From Aureimonas sp. Leaf427 (GTDB lineage Bacteria > Pseudomonadota > Alphaproteobacteria > Rhizobiales > Rhizobiaceae): a stretch of 64,000 bases of DNA. The stretch spans positions 227,035 to 291,034 of the forward strand of contig NZ_LMQW01000043.1 in the NCBI RefSeq assembly GCF_001425485.1, read 5' to 3'. The position numbers and the translations under genes are program-made. The notes under the pieces are model-generated. The model was given only the letters and a program-made list of their open reading frames with translations, was not told the origin of the DNA and ran no database searches. How positions within the stretch are numbered: the stretch's first letter is position 1; every line of letters begins with the position of its first letter. Below are positions 43,826 to 54,150 of this stretch, in pieces.

Positions 43826-46039
43826 ATGATGCGCCAATACGAACTCGTCGAGAAGGTCGCGAGCTACAAGCCCGATCTCGACGAAGCCCTCCTGAATCGC
43901 GCCTATGTCTATGCCATGCAGAAGCATGGGTCGCAGAAGCGCGCGAGCGGCGATCCGTATTTCTCCCATCCGCTGGAGGTCGCCGCGATCCTGACGGAGA
44001 TGCACCTCGACGAGGCGACCATCGCGGTCGCGCTGCTGCACGACACGATCGAGGACACGGACGCCACCCGCAAGGAGATCGACCAGCTCTTCGGCTCCAA
44101 GATCGGCCAGCTCGTGGAGGGGCTGACCAAGCTGAAGCGTCTCGACCTCGTGTCGAAGAAGGCCGAGCAGGCGGAGAACCTGCGCAAGCTGCTTCTGGCC
44201 ATTGCCGACGACATCCGCGTCCTTCTCGTCAAGCTCGCGGACCGGCTGCACAACATGCGCACGCTCGGCCATATGCGGCAGGACAAGCGGATGCGCATCG
44301 CGCAGGAGACGATGGACATCTATGCGCCGCTCGCCGGCCGCATGGGCATGCAGGACATGCGCGAGGAGCTGGAAGACCTCGCCTTCCGCCATGTGAACGC
44401 CGAGGCCTACGAGACGATCACCGCGCGCCTCGCCGAGCTTCGCGAGAAGCACGCCGCGACCATCGCTCAGATCGAGAAGGACCTCACCGAGCGCCTCGCG
44501 GGCAGCGGCATCACGGCCAAGGTAAAGGGCCGGCAGAAGAAGCCCTATTCGGTCTTCTCCAAGATGCAGCGCAAGGCGCTCTCGCTGGAGCAGCTTTCCG
44601 ACATTTTCGGCTTTCGCGTCATCGTGGGCGACGAGGACGACTGCTACCGCACGCTCGGGATCGTGCACCGCGCCTGGCCGATGGTGCCCGGCCGTTTCAA
44701 GGACTACATCTCGATCCCCAAGCAGAACGACTATCGCTCGATCCACACGACGATCGTCGGCCCGTCGCGCCAGCGCGTGGAGCTCCAGATCCGCACGCGC
44801 GACATGCACCAGATCGCCGAGCAGGGCGTCGCGGCCCATGCGGTCTACAAGGAAGCCGAGCCCGGCCGGGAGGCGCGGGTCGTGCTCTCCACCGAATCCA
44901 ACGCCTTCGCCTGGCTGCGCCGGACGATCGAGCTTCTGGCCGACGGCGACAATCCCGAGGAGTTCCTGGAGCACACCAAGCTCGAGCTCTTCCAGGACCA
45001 GGTCTTCTGCTTCACGCCGAAGGGCCGGCTGATCGCGCTGCCGCGCGGCGCGACGCCGATCGATTTCGCCTATGCCGTCCACACCGATGTCGGCGACACC
45101 TGCGTCGGCGCCAAGATCGACGGGCGCATCATGCCGGTCGTGACCGAGCTTGGAAACGGCGACGAGGTGGAGATCATCCGCTCGAAGGGCGCGACCCCGC
45201 CCGCCGCCTGGGAGACGATCGCCGTCACCGGCAAGGCGCGCGCCGCGATCCGCAAGTCGACGCGGCTCGCCATCCGCCGCCAGTACGCCGGTCTCGGCCA
45301 GCAGATGCTGGCGCGCAGCTTCTCGCGCTCGGGCAAGACCTTCACGCGCGAGGGGCTGAAGCCCTATCTCGGCAAGCTCGGCCATCGCGAGATCGACGAT
45401 GCGCTGGCCGCCGTCGGCCGCGGCGAGATCGCGACGGCCGACGTGTTGCGCGCGGTGCATCCCGACTTCCAAGACAGCCGCGTCACCAAGCCCGGCGTGC
45501 GCACGGAGGAGGACGGCTGGTTCCAGCTGCGGGCGGCGACCGGCATGATGTTCCGCATCCCCTCGATCGCGGAGGCCGAGAAGCAGGGGCTCGCGATCCC
45601 GATCCGGGGCGCGGGCGTCGATACGCCGGTGCAGTTCTGCGAGGAGGGGGCCGTGCCGGGAGACCGGATCGTCGGCATCCTCGATCCCGGCCGGGGCATC
45701 ACGGTCTATCCGATCCAGTCCCCCGCGCTCGCCGCCTTCGACGATCACCCCGAGCGCTGGGTGGACGTGCGCTGGGACATCTCGTCGGAGATGAGCACGC
45801 GCTTTCCCGCGCGCGTCCAGATTTCGGTGTCCAACGAGCCGGGAACGCTGGCCGAGGTCGCCGAGACGATCGCGGCCAACGACGCCAACATCCACAACCT
45901 CTCCATGGTCAAGCCCGCGCCGGACATCACGAGCATGGTCATCGACCTCGAAGTGTGGGATCTGCAGCACCTGACGCGCACGCTGAATCAGCTGCGCGCC
46001 AAGCCCTGCGTCTCCGAGGCGAGCCGCTTGAACGGCTGA
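43826..46039 (+). CDS. rsh: Bifunctional (p)ppGpp synthetase/hydrolase Rsh
   Basis: Makes and degrades the alarmone (p)ppGpp in the stringent response; rhizobia have this single long enzyme. The 737-residue protein has an HD hydrolase domain ([35 protein letters not shown]), a synthetase domain with the bifunctional-type [20 protein letters not shown], a TGS domain ([21 protein letters not shown], about 410-435) and a C-terminal ACT domain (about 655-735). Both activities look intact. ATG 43826 or 43829 starts it. A terminator separates it from rpoZ, but it runs into pyrE after 29 bp. Confidence 0.96.
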   Translation: MMRQYELVEKVASYKPDLDEALLNRAYVYAMQKHGSQKRASGDPYFSHPLEVAAILTEMHLDEATIAVALLHDTIEDTDATRKEIDQLFGSKIGQLVEGLTKLKRLDLVSKKAEQAENLRKLLLAIADDIRVLLVKLADRLHNMRTLGHMRQDKRMRIAQETMDIYAPLAGRMGMQDMREELEDLAFRHVNAEAYETITARLAELREKHAATIAQIEKDLTERLAGSGITAKVKGRQKKPYSVFSKMQRKALSLEQLSDIFGFRVIVGDEDDCYRTLGIVHRAWPMVPGRFKDYISIPKQNDYRSIHTTIVGPSRQRVELQIRTRDMHQIAEQGVAAHAVYKEAEPGREARVVLSTESNAFAWLRRTIELLADGDNPEEFLEHTKLELFQDQVFCFTPKGRLIALPRGATPIDFAYAVHTDVGDTCVGAKIDGRIMPVVTELGNGDEVEIIRSKGATPPAAWETIAVTGKARAAIRKSTRLAIRRQYAGLGQQMLARSFSRSGKTFTREGLKPYLGKLGHREIDDALAAVGRGEIATADVLRAVHPDFQDSRVTKPGVRTEEDGWFQLRAATGMMFRIPSIAEAEKQGLAIPIRGAGVDTPVQFCEEGAVPGDRIVGILDPGRGITVYPIQSPALAAFDDHPERWVDVRWDISSEMSTRFPARVQISVSNEPGTLAEVAETIAANDANIHNLSMVKPAPDITSMVIDLEVWDLQHLTRTLNQLRAKPCVSEASRLNG

Positions 46040-46068
46040 TCGAAGACGGCGAGACGAAAGGCAGTCGC

Positions 46069-46647
46069 ATGGACACGCGCGAGGTGATCGACATCTTCCG
46101 GCAGGCGGGCGCCTATCTGGAGGGGCATTTCATCCTGACCTCCGGCCTGCGCAGCCCGATCTTCCTGCAGAAGGCCCGCGTCTTCATGCATGCCGACCTG
46201 ACCGAGCGGCTCTGCACCGCGCTGGCGGCGCGCATCCGCGCCGAGGTGCCGGGCACGATCGACGCAGTGGTCGGCCCCGCCGTCGGCGGGCTGATCCCGG
46301 CCTACGAGACCTCGCGCCATCTGAAGGTGCCGGCCATCTGGGTCGAGCGCGAGGCGGGCGTCTTCCGCCTGCGCCGGTTCGAGATCGAGCCCGGCGCGCG
46401 CGTCGTCATCGTGGAGGATATCGTGACGACCGGACTCTCCATCCGCGAGACGGTCGAGTGCATGAAGGGGCTCGGCGTCGAGGTCGTGGCGGCCGCCTGC
46501 ATCATCGACCGCTCGGCAGGCAAGGCCGATGTCGGCGTGCCCCTGATCGCGCTGGCCGAATACGAGGTGCCGGCCTATCCCGCCGATGCGCTGCCGCCGG
46601 AGCTTGCCGCAATTCCGCCGGTCAAGCCGGGTAGCCGCTCGCTGTAG
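46069..46647 (+). CDS. pyrE: Orotate phosphoribosyltransferase
   Basis: Joins orotate to PRPP in pyrimidine synthesis. The 192-residue protein has the early [19 protein letters not shown] region, the purine/pyrimidine phosphoribosyltransferase signature [19 protein letters not shown], and the lysine-containing LRRFEIEPG loop. The substrate-site region [17 protein letters not shown] is conserved. The start ATG 46069 has AAAGG upstream and follows the rsh stop closely, suggesting cotranscription with rsh. A dihydroorotase-family gene lies elsewhere in the window at 61570. Confidence 0.95.
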   Translation: MDTREVIDIFRQAGAYLEGHFILTSGLRSPIFLQKARVFMHADLTERLCTALAARIRAEVPGTIDAVVGPAVGGLIPAYETSRHLKVPAIWVEREAGVFRLRRFEIEPGARVVIVEDIVTTGLSIRETVECMKGLGVEVVAAACIIDRSAGKADVGVPLIALAEYEVPAYPADALPPELAAIPPVKPGSRSL

Positions 46648-46719
46648 GAAAAGCGGCTCCAAGGCGACCGTTCTTTCTCCCGACCCGGCGCGACCGCCTT
46701 CACGACGATCGAGATTTCC

Positions 46720-47313
46720 ATGCTCTTCCGCCGGCGCGAGCCGCAGACATTCTGGACGAAGCTGCGCACGGCCTGCTGGCCCCGCCGGTCCTTCCGCCGA
46801 TCGGCGACCTATTTGAAGAAGCGCGTGCTTCGCCTGAACGCCAAGCCGCATGCGATCGCCGCCGGCGTCGCGGCCGGCGTCCTGTCCTCGTTCACGCCCT
46901 TTCTCGGCTTTCACTTCCTCATCGCCTTCGCGCTCGCCTTCTGCCTGTCCGGCAACATGGCGGCGGCGGCGCTCGGCTGCGTCGTCGGCAATCCGCTGAC
47001 CTTTCCCGCGATCTGGGCCGCGACCTACGAGGTCGGGCGCCTGATTCTCGGCGTCTCGCCCGCGCCCGGCGACGCCGCGGCTCCGTCGGGCCTCACCCAT
47101 GCCCTGATGAACCGCGATCTCGCCGCGATCTGGGAGCCGATCGTCAAGCCGATGCTCGTCGGTTCGGTGCCGCTCGGCCTCGGCTTCGCCGCCGTCGCCT
47201 ACGGCGTCGTCTATCTCGCCTCTCGTTCGTTCCAGCGCCGCCGTGCGATCCGCCTGCAGGAGCGCCGGGCTGCGAGCGCGCTGCCGCGCGGTCCCATGGG
47301 GAGCGCGGCTTGA
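46720..47313 (+). CDS. DUF2062 membrane protein
   Basis: An integral membrane protein of 197 residues. A basic N-terminus ([25 protein letters not shown]) precedes the hydrophobic core with the DUF2062 hallmarks [42 protein letters not shown] and a last helix ending [13 protein letters not shown]. About four membrane segments are expected. Function is unknown; in rhizobia this gene stands regularly between pyrE and acpS. Its stop overlaps the acpS start (TTGA), so the two are coupled. Confidence 0.92.
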   Translation: MLFRRREPQTFWTKLRTACWPRRSFRRSATYLKKRVLRLNAKPHAIAAGVAAGVLSSFTPFLGFHFLIAFALAFCLSGNMAAAALGCVVGNPLTFPAIWAATYEVGRLILGVSPAPGDAAAPSGLTHALMNRDLAAIWEPIVKPMLVGSVPLGLGFAAVAYGVVYLASRSFQRRRAIRLQERRAASALPRGPMGSAA

Positions 47314-47717
47314 TCATCGGAATCGGCAGCGACCTCATCGATATCCGGCGCGTGGCCAAGGCCATCGAGCGGCATGGCGAGCGCTTCACGGACCGCATCT
47401 TCACCGAGGTCGAGCGCGCGAAATCGGACCGGCGGGCTCAGCGCGCCGCCTCCTATGCCAAGCGCTTCGCGGCCAAGGAGGCCTGCGCCAAGGCGCTCGG
47501 CACCGGGCTTTCGCGCGGCGTCTACTGGCGCGACATGGGCGTCGTCAACTTGCCCGGCGGCGCGCCGACCATGACGCTGACCGGCGGCGCGCGCGCGCGG
47601 CTCGACGCGATCACGCCGGCCGGCCACGTCCCGGTCATCCACGTGACCATCACCGACGATCACCCGCTCGCGCAGGCCTTCGTCGTGATCGAGGCGCGGC
47701 CTCTCGACGTCCCCTGA
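47310..47717 (+). CDS. acpS: Holo-[acyl-carrier-protein] synthase
   Basis: Transfers 4'-phosphopantetheine from CoA to acyl carrier protein. The 135-residue protein has the magnesium motif [20 protein letters not shown] (Asp8), the [15 protein letters not shown] motif with the second acidic ligand, and a C-terminal VSIT-like strand [19 protein letters not shown]. The start is TTG 47310, overlapping the DUF2062 stop; no ATG is available near the conserved N-terminus. It precedes lepB-rnc-era-recO, separated by a hairpin element. Confidence 0.94.
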   Translation: MIIGIGSDLIDIRRVAKAIERHGERFTDRIFTEVERAKSDRRAQRAASYAKRFAAKEACAKALGTGLSRGVYWRDMGVVNLPGGAPTMTLTGGARARLDAITPAGHVPVIHVTITDDHPLAQAFVVIEARPLDVP

Positions 47718-47742
47718 CGTTCGTCAGGGATAAGTGGGACCG

Positions 47743-47823
47743 GTCATCCCGAACAAGACAAACGGCAACAGACGAGACGAGGGTCCGTCTGGTTCGGACT
47801 GAACCCGACGGACTCTCGATGAC
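47743..47823. repeat. Palindromic intergenic element between acpS and lepB
   Basis: Outer arms GTCATC (47743-47748) and GATGAC (47818-47823) enclose a strong hairpin: stem CGAGGGTCCGTC (47778-47789) with GACGGACTCTCG (47807-47818, one G-T pair) and an inner GGTTC/GAACC stem around GGACT. There is no T-run, so it looks more like a dispersed structured repeat than a terminator. The rest of 47718-47919 holds no gene. Confidence 0.55.
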
Positions 47824-47919
47824 GCGGATTTCGAAAACGTGACGAAACGGTTTCCAGCGGGCGTCGCGGTGCTATAAGGCGCCTGCGGCCGGGCCGCGGG
47901 CGCAAGGACGAGGATAGGC

Positions 47920-48669
47920 ATGGTCGATCGGGCCGAAACAAAAGAGAGCGGCGGCTTCGGCGAGACCATCAAGGTCATCGTCCAGGCCCTTCTGCTCGCC
48001 CTGGTGATCCGCACCGTTCTCTTCCAGCCCTTCTCGATTCCGTCGGGCTCGATGATGCCGACGCTGGTCGTGGGCGACTACATCTTCGTCTCGAAGTGGA
48101 GCTACGGCTTCAGCCGCTACTCGCTACCCTCGCTGCCGCCTTATGTCGGCTATCTGCCCTTCGAGGGCCGCGTCTTCGGCTCCGAGCCGGAGCGGGGCGA
48201 CGTCGTCGTCTTCCGCAAGCCGCACGAGGAGGAGGTCGACTACATCAAGCGCCTCGTCGGCCTGCCCGGCGACCGGGTCCAGATGCGCGACGGCATTCTC
48301 TTCATCAACGACGTCGCCGTGCCGCGCGTCGCCACCGAAGACTTCATCGCCGAGGACGGAAGCCGCGTTCCGCAATATCGTGAGACCCTGCCGAACGGCG
48401 TCAGCTATCTGACGCTCGATCTCAATCCCAATTCTTCGACCGACAACACGCGCGAGTTCGTCGTGCCGCCCGGCCATTACTTCATGATGGGCGACAATCG
48501 CGACAACTCCGCCGATAGCCGGCTCGACGTCGGCTACGTCCCCGCCGAGAACCTGATCGGCAAGGCGCAGACGATCTTCTTCTCGATCGACGGCGGCGAA
48601 TCGCCGCTCAAGCTCTGGCTGTGGCCGACGGAACTGCGCCCGAGCCGCTTCTTCACATGGCTCAGCTGA
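47920..48669 (+). CDS. lepB: Signal peptidase I
   Basis: Inner-membrane protease that removes signal peptides from exported proteins. The 249-residue protein has one N-terminal membrane helix (about 16-35), the catalytic Ser44 in IPSGSMMPTLVVGDYI, the general base Lys110 in DYIKRLVGLPGDRV, and the conserved FMMGDNRDNSADSR box (about 190). The final helix-like WLWPTELRPSRFFTWL is short. Its last codons overlap the rnc start by 13 bases, indicating one transcript for lepB-rnc-era. Confidence 0.97.
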   Translation: MVDRAETKESGGFGETIKVIVQALLLALVIRTVLFQPFSIPSGSMMPTLVVGDYIFVSKWSYGFSRYSLPSLPPYVGYLPFEGRVFGSEPERGDVVVFRKPHEEEVDYIKRLVGLPGDRVQMRDGILFINDVAVPRVATEDFIAEDGSRVPQYRETLPNGVSYLTLDLNPNSSTDNTREFVVPPGHYFMMGDNRDNSADSRLDVGYVPAENLIGKAQTIFFSIDGGESPLKLWLWPTELRPSRFFTWLS

Positions 48670-49361
48670 AGATCGACCGGTCGGCGCAGGAGCTCGAGCG
48701 CCGGATCGGCCTGCGCGTCTCGGACACGGCGCGGCTGGAGCGCGCGCTGACCCATGCGAGCCTCAAGTCGAACGCGGCGTCGAGCTACGAGCGGCTGGAG
48801 TTCCTGGGCGACCGCGTGCTCGGCCTCGTCGTCGCCGAGAAGCTCTTCGAGATGTTCCCTGCGGCCAGCGAAGGCGAGATGTCGCTGCGGCTGAACGCTC
48901 TGGTGAGCGCGGAGGCCTGCGCCGAGATCGCCGACGAGATCGGCCTCGCCCAGTTCATCCGCCACGGCGGGGACCTGAAGAAGGTCAAGGGCGAGAAGAC
49001 CAAGGGCGTGCGCGCCGACGTGGTGGAGGCGCTGATCGCGGCCATCTATCTCGGCAACGGCATGGAGGACGCCCGAAGCTTCATCCTGCGCTTCTGGGCG
49101 GCGAAGTTCGAGGCGGTCGGCGAGGCGCGGCGCGACGCCAAGACCGCCCTGCAGGAATGGGTGCACACGCGCTCGACGACGCCGCCGCGTTACGTGCTGG
49201 TGGATCGCACCGGACCGGATCATGATCCCGTCTTCACGGTGCGTGCCGTGATCGAGAACGTCGAGCCGGCCGACGGCAGCGGGCGCTCCAAGCGGCTTGC
49301 CGAACAGGAGGCGGCTTCGGTGATCCTGCGTCGCGAAGGTATCTGGAAGGACGAAAGTTGA
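48657..49361 (+). CDS. rnc: Ribonuclease III
   Basis: Double-strand-specific endoribonuclease for rRNA and mRNA processing. The 234-residue protein has the RNase III signature YERLEFLGDRVLGLVVAEKL, the second acidic motif VRADVVEALIAAIYL, and a C-terminal double-stranded-RNA-binding domain (DAKTALQEWVHTR to EQEAASVIL). ATG 48657 is chosen; it lies within the end of lepB. The frame is open upstream but those codons are read in the lepB frame. The gene ends in a TTGA overlap with era. Confidence 0.96.
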   Translation: MAQLKIDRSAQELERRIGLRVSDTARLERALTHASLKSNAASSYERLEFLGDRVLGLVVAEKLFEMFPAASEGEMSLRLNALVSAEACAEIADEIGLAQFIRHGGDLKKVKGEKTKGVRADVVEALIAAIYLGNGMEDARSFILRFWAAKFEAVGEARRDAKTALQEWVHTRSTTPPRYVLVDRTGPDHDPVFTVRAVIENVEPADGSGRSKRLAEQEAASVILRREGIWKDES

Positions 49362-50305
49362 GCCAAGACGATCATCAGGACACCGCCCCCGTCGCGGCCC
49401 CGGAGGAGCGGCCGACGCGCTCGGGCTTCGTCGCCCTTCTCGGTGCGCCGAACGCCGGCAAGTCCACGCTTCTCAACCAGCTCGTCGGCACCAAGGTCTC
49501 GATCGTCACCCACAAGGTTCAGACGACGCGCGCGCTCGTGCGCGGCATCGCGATCGAGGACCGGGCGCAGATCGTCTTCGTCGACACGCCCGGCATCTTC
49601 GCGCCGAAGCGCCGGCTCGACCGCGCCATGGTGAAGACCGCCTGGGGCGGCGCCAAGGATGCCGATATCGTGGCCGCCCTCGTCGATGCCGAGCGCGGCG
49701 TCAACGACGAGGTCGAGGCGATCCTCGAGCGGCTGAAGGACAGCCGGAACCCCGTGATCCTCCTACTCAACAAGGTCGATCGCATCCAGCGCGACAAGCT
49801 TCTCGGCCTCACCAAGGACCTGACGGAGCGCGGCGTCGAGTTCGAGAAGGTCTTCATGATCTCCGCGCTGAACGGCTCGGGCTGCGCCGACCTTATGGCT
49901 TGGCTGGCGCAGCGCCTGCCGGAAGGTCCCTGGTACTATCCCGAAGACCAGATCACCGATCTGCCGATCCGCCAGCTCGCCGCCGAGATCACGCGCGAGA
50001 AGCTCTTCCTGCGCCTGCACCAGGAACTGCCCTATTCGAGCCATGTCGAGACCGAGCTCTGGCAGACGCGCGACGACGGCTCCATCCGCATCGAACAGAC
50101 GATCTATGTCGAGCGCGAGAGCCAGAAGAAGATCGTGATCGGCCACAAGGGCGAGACGATCAAGGCGATTGGCCAGTCCGCGCGTCGCGAGATCGGCGAA
50201 GCAGCCGAGGAGCGCGTCCACCTTTTCCTCTTCGTGAAGGTCCGCGAGAACTGGGGCGACGACCCCGAGCGCTACCGCGAGATGGGTCTCGACTTTTCCG
50301 GCTGA
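49358..50305 (+). CDS. era: GTPase Era
   Basis: Essential GTPase that binds 16S rRNA and assists 30S assembly. The 315-residue protein has G1 GAPNAGKSTLLNQL, G2 TTRALVRG, G3 FVDTPGIF, G4 LLNKVDRI and a C-terminal KH domain with SQKKIVIGHKGETIKAIGQ. The N-terminal extension of about 20 residues is acidic (SQDDHQDTAPVAAPEERP). The start is TTG 49358 overlapping the rnc stop. The cluster rnc-era-recO is conserved in alphaproteobacteria. Confidence 0.97.
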   Translation: MSQDDHQDTAPVAAPEERPTRSGFVALLGAPNAGKSTLLNQLVGTKVSIVTHKVQTTRALVRGIAIEDRAQIVFVDTPGIFAPKRRLDRAMVKTAWGGAKDADIVAALVDAERGVNDEVEAILERLKDSRNPVILLLNKVDRIQRDKLLGLTKDLTERGVEFEKVFMISALNGSGCADLMAWLAQRLPEGPWYYPEDQITDLPIRQLAAEITREKLFLRLHQELPYSSHVETELWQTRDDGSIRIEQTIYVERESQKKIVIGHKGETIKAIGQSARREIGEAAEERVHLFLFVKVRENWGDDPERYREMGLDFSG

Positions 50306-50412
50306 CGGCGCTTCGCCGATCGGGCCGGAATCCCATATGATCGTGGAGGCGGGGCGGCGGATCGTCCTTCCTGCGAACGGGTTGCAGGCAGGCTTGGCGA
50401 AGGCGTCCGATC

Positions 50413-51171
50413 ATGGAATGGCGTGAGGAGGGGATCGTCCTCGGCGTGCGGCGCCAGGGCGAGACGAGTGTCGTCGTGGAACTGATGACGCGCGATCGGG
50501 GCCGGCATCTCGGTCTCGTGCGCGGCGGGCGGTCGCGCAAGCAGCAGCCGGTGCTCCAGCCCGGCAACCAGGTCGAGGCGACCTGGCGCGCGCGGCTCGA
50601 CGAGCATATGGGCACCTTCGTCATCGAGCCGGTCGAGCTTCGGGCGGCGCGCCTGATGGAAACGCCGATCGGGCTCCACGGCATCCAACTTCTCGCCGCG
50701 CATCTGCGGCTCCTGCCCGAGCGCGATCCTCATCCCCGGCTCTACGACGGACTGGCCATCATCGCCGAGCATCTCGGCGATGCCGGACGATCGGGCGAAC
50801 TGATCCTGCGTTTCGAACTGGCGCTTCTCGAAGAGCTCGGCTTCGGCCTCGATCTCGGCGCCTGCGCAGCCACCGGGTCTCGCGAGGACCTCGTCTATGT
50901 CTCGCCGAAATCGGGTCGTGCGGTGAGCCGGGGGGCGGGCCTGCCTTGGCACGACCGCATGCTGGCTTTGCCGGAGTTCCTGGCGCGGGAGGGCGGGCGC
51001 GCCGACGAGACGGCGCTCGCCGACGGCTTTCGCCTGACGCGCCATTTCTTCGCCCGCCACGTCTGGGATGCGCGCGGCATCGACGAGCCGCCGTCGCGCG
51101 AAGGTGTCCTTGCCGCGATCCGGGCGGCAAGCGTTCACGCCGCCGCGCTCGGCACTGGTCCCGCTGCTTAG
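50413..51171 (+). CDS. recO: DNA repair protein RecO
   Basis: Mediator that loads RecA on SSB-coated single-stranded DNA in the RecFOR pathway. The 252-residue protein begins [24 protein letters not shown], an N-terminal OB fold with the ARGGR-type [18 protein letters not shown] loop, and continues with helical regions including [23 protein letters not shown]. The zinc-type cysteines of some RecO are reduced, as is usual in rhizobia. It starts 107 bp after era and is probably the last gene of the block. Confidence 0.94.
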   Translation: MEWREEGIVLGVRRQGETSVVVELMTRDRGRHLGLVRGGRSRKQQPVLQPGNQVEATWRARLDEHMGTFVIEPVELRAARLMETPIGLHGIQLLAAHLRLLPERDPHPRLYDGLAIIAEHLGDAGRSGELILRFELALLEELGFGLDLGACAATGSREDLVYVSPKSGRAVSRGAGLPWHDRMLALPEFLAREGGRADETALADGFRLTRHFFARHVWDARGIDEPPSREGVLAAIRAASVHAAALGTGPAA

Positions 51172-51330
51172 AGGACGCGGATCGGGACGTGCGTCCGACC
51201 GCGGAGCCGTTCGGCAACCGGGCCGATGGCGTTCATGGGCCGTTGCAACCGAGCACTCTTGTCACGGCTCGAAGAAGCGAATATCTGAAAGTTTAGCCGG
51301 GCAGGGAGCCCGGTCTTCTCGGCGCCACCT

Positions 51331-51349
51331 TATGCTCATCGTGAGTATA
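51331..51349. promoter_or_regulatory. Palindromic operator before nadA (predicted NadQ site)
   Basis: TATGCTCA (51331-51338), TCG, TGAGTATA (51342-51349): an inverted repeat with one mismatch, 34 bp before the nadA start. Identical 11-bp copies of GGCGCCACCTT flank it (51321-51331 and 51353-51363). NadQ, predicted to repress nadABC in alphaproteobacteria, is encoded at 58514-59473. Confidence 0.65.
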
Positions 51350-51382
51350 TCCGGCGCCACCTTCGCGGTAGGGAGAGCGGCG

Positions 51383-52474
51383 ATGGTGCATATGAGCGAA
51401 ACGACAGCGCGGGGCCCCGACGCCTTCGGCTTTCTGCCCGGCATGGCCGCATCCGCCTTCGAGCCGGTCGAGCGTCCCGATCTGTCCTACACGCCCGAGG
51501 TCGCGGCCGAGACCGAGCATCTCTATGCCCGCGTCGCCCATCATATCCCGCGCATCGAATGGCCGCTCCATGCGCCCTATGTCGCCGCGATCAACCGGCT
51601 GAAGGCGCAGCGCGGCGCGGTCATCCTCGCCCACAACTATCAGACGCCGGAAATCTTCCACTGCGTCGCCGATATCGTCGGCGACTCGCTGCAGCTTGCC
51701 CGCATGGCGAGCGAGGTCGATGCCAAGGTGATCGTGCAGTGCGGCGTGCACTTCATGGCCGAGACCTCGAAGCTCCTGAACCCGGACAAGACGGTTCTGA
51801 TCCCCGATCTCCGCGCGGGCTGCTCGCTGGCCGAATCGATCACCGGGCGGGACGTCCGGCTCCTGAAGGAGCGTTATCCGGGCGTGCCGGTGGTCACCTA
51901 CGTCAACACCTCGGCCGACGTGAAGGCGGAGTCCGACATCTGCTGCACGTCGTCCAATGCGGTGGCCGTGGTCGAGAGTCTCGGCGTCGACACCGTGCTC
52001 CTCATCCCCGACGAGTATCTGGCGCAGAACGTCGCCGCGCAGACCAAGGTGAAGATCCTCACCTGGAAGGGCCATTGCGAGGTGCACGAGCGCTTCACCG
52101 CGGCCGAGCTTCAAGCCTATCGCGACGCCGATCCCGCGATCGAGATCATCGCCCATCCCGAATGCCCGCCGGAGGTCGTCGCGATCGCCGATTACACCGG
52201 CTCGACCAAGGGCATGATCGACTATGCCAAGGGCCGCAAACCCGGCGCCAAGGTGCTGCTCGTCACCGAATGTTCCATGGCTTCCAACATCGAGGGCGAG
52301 GCGCCCGGCGTCACCTTCATCAAGCCCTGCAATCTCTGTCCGCACATGAAGCGCATCACGCTGCCGAAGATCCTCGACAGCCTTCTGACCATGACGCACG
52401 AGGTCGAGGTCGATCCCGCGCTTGCCTACCGCGCCCGCCTCGCCGTGGAGCGCATGGTGAACCTCAAGGTCTGA
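51383..52474 (+). CDS. nadA: Quinolinate synthase
   Basis: Condenses iminoaspartate with dihydroxyacetone phosphate to quinolinate, using a 4Fe-4S cluster. The 363-residue protein shows [23 protein letters not shown], the first cluster cysteine in [17 protein letters not shown], the second in [11 protein letters not shown] and the third in [16 protein letters not shown], plus HPECPPEV and [14 protein letters not shown] 51383 has GGGAG upstream; ATG 51392 is the next. It leads nadA-nadB-nadC and sits right behind a palindromic operator. Confidence 0.96.
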   Translation: MVHMSETTARGPDAFGFLPGMAASAFEPVERPDLSYTPEVAAETEHLYARVAHHIPRIEWPLHAPYVAAINRLKAQRGAVILAHNYQTPEIFHCVADIVGDSLQLARMASEVDAKVIVQCGVHFMAETSKLLNPDKTVLIPDLRAGCSLAESITGRDVRLLKERYPGVPVVTYVNTSADVKAESDICCTSSNAVAVVESLGVDTVLLIPDEYLAQNVAAQTKVKILTWKGHCEVHERFTAAELQAYRDADPAIEIIAHPECPPEVVAIADYTGSTKGMIDYAKGRKPGAKVLLVTECSMASNIEGEAPGVTFIKPCNLCPHMKRITLPKILDSLLTMTHEVEVDPALAYRARLAVERMVNLKV

Positions 52475-52578
52475 GCGGCTGCCGGAGGCTTGGAGGACGC
52501 CGCCTCTTCGCGGGCGCATCCTCGCGCAACTCCGGCCGCAGGCAGGAACGGGTCTCAACGAAAGAGGCGGATGGGCCG

Positions 52579-54150
52579 ATGGCAGCCTTGAGCAGCGCGG
52601 GCGACGCGACGGCGTCGATCCTCATCGTGGGCGGCGGGCTGGCAGGGCTCTTCTGCGCCCTGAAGCTCGGCCCCCGTCCGGTCACGGTCCTGGCGGCCGC
52701 GCCGATCGGCGAGGGGGCCTCCTCCGCTTGGGCGCAGGGCGGCATCGCGGCGGCGATGGCCGAGGACGACACGTTCGAGAAGCATCTCGCCGACACGCTG
52801 GTCGCGGGCGCCGGCATCGTGGACGAGGCGGTGGCGCGGCTGATGGTGTCGGAGGCGCCCGCCCGGGTGCGCGACCTCCTGGCCTATGGCGTTCCCTTCG
52901 ACCGGGATCTCGAAGGCCGGCTGCAGCTTTCGCGGGAGGCGGCGCATTCGGAGCGGCGGATCGTGCGCGTGCGCGGCGACATGGCGGGGCGCGCGATCAT
53001 GGAGGCGCTCGTCGCGGCCGTCCGCGCCACGCCTTCGATCCGGGTCGTCGAGAATATCGTGGCCGAGCGCCTCCTGATCGAGGACGGCGCGGCGGCCGGG
53101 GTGGTCGCGCGGACAATCGACGGCCGACGCGTGACGATTGCCGCCGGGCAGGTCGTGCTCGCCTCCGGCGGCATCGGCAATCTCTATGCGGTCACGACCA
53201 ATCCGCCGGAGGCCCATGGCGCGGGACTCGGCATGGCCGCCGCCGCCGGCGCGCTGATCGCCGATCCGGAATTCGTGCAGTTCCACCCGACCGCGCTCGA
53301 TGTCGGCCGCGATCCCGCGCCGCTCGCGACCGAGGCCCTGCGCGGCGAGGGCGCCGTTCTCGTCGATCGCACCGGCCGGCGCTTCATGCCGGACTATCAC
53401 CCCGACGCCGAACTCGGGCCGCGGGACATCGTGGCGCGCGGCATCTTCGCGGAACAGGCCGCCGGGCGCGGCGCCTTTCTCGATGCGCGCGCCGCCGTCG
53501 GCGCGGCGTTTCCCGAGCGCTTTCCGACCGTCACCGCCTCCTGCCGCGCGGCCGGCATCGACCCGGTGACCCAGCCGATCCCCGTCGTTCCGGCGGCGCA
53601 CTATCACATGGGCGGCGTCCTCACCGATGCGGACGGGCGAACCAGCGTGCCGGGCCTCTGGGCCTGCGGCGAGGTCGCCTCGACCGGGGTCCATGGCGCG
53701 AACCGGCTCGCCTCCAACTCGCTGCTGGAAGCCGTGGTCTTTGCCGCGCGGATTGCCGAGGCGCTGACGGATGCGAGCGATGCCGCGCCCGCCACGGTCC
53801 GCCCGCCCCCCGAGCCGCTCGTCGCAGGGGCCGACGACGCAGAGGCCATCCGCGAGCTTCGCGCCGTCATGAGCCGCGATGTCGGCGTCATCCGCGACGC
53901 CGGCGGATTGCGCCGGGCTCTGCGGGCGCTGGCCGCCCTGGCACGGCCGCCGCGCGGCGCCGATTTCGCCAACCGGCTGATCGCGGCGCGCTTCGTGGCG
54001 GTCGGCGCTCTCCTGCGCGAGGAGAGCCGCGGCGGGCATTTTCGCTCCGATCGTCCCGAACCCGTCGAATCCTGGCGCCGCCGCACGCGCTTGACGCTGG
54101 CCGAGGTCGATCGCGTCACGACCGAACTCGCCGAGGAAGCGCTGACATGA
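52579..54150 (+). CDS. nadB: L-aspartate oxidase
   Basis: FAD enzyme that oxidises aspartate to iminoaspartate for NadA. The 523-residue protein has the Rossmann motif [28 protein letters not shown], the substrate region [13 protein letters not shown], the catalytic-loop [20 protein letters not shown], and [13 protein letters not shown] with [25 protein letters not shown] (given in part). The helical C-terminal domain (about 415-520) is present. ATG 52579 follows GAGG; nadC begins in the ATGA overlap at its end. Confidence 0.96.
   Translation: MAALSSAGDATASILIVGGGLAGLFCALKLGPRPVTVLAAAPIGEGASSAWAQGGIAAAMAEDDTFEKHLADTLVAGAGIVDEAVARLMVSEAPARVRDLLAYGVPFDRDLEGRLQLSREAAHSERRIVRVRGDMAGRAIMEALVAAVRATPSIRVVENIVAERLLIEDGAAAGVVARTIDGRRVTIAAGQVVLASGGIGNLYAVTTNPPEAHGAGLGMAAAAGALIADPEFVQFHPTALDVGRDPAPLATEALRGEGAVLVDRTGRRFMPDYHPDAELGPRDIVARGIFAEQAAGRGAFLDARAAVGAAFPERFPTVTASCRAAGIDPVTQPIPVVPAAHYHMGGVLTDADGRTSVPGLWACGEVASTGVHGANRLASNSLLEAVVFAARIAEALTDASDAAPATVRPPPEPLVAGADDAEAIRELRAVMSRDVGVIRDAGGLRRALRALAALARPPRGADFANRLIAARFVAVGALLREESRGGHFRSDRPEPVESWRRRTRLTLAEVDRVTTELAEEALT

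Noticed and set aside
43730-45970. Long minus-strand frame opposite rsh
   Set aside because: Antisense shadow of rsh, with no recognisable domains and no start signals.
48657-49361. RNase III signature with Arg (LGDRVL) where Ser is common
   Set aside because: This variation is usual in alphaproteobacterial RNase III and both acidic catalytic motifs are present.
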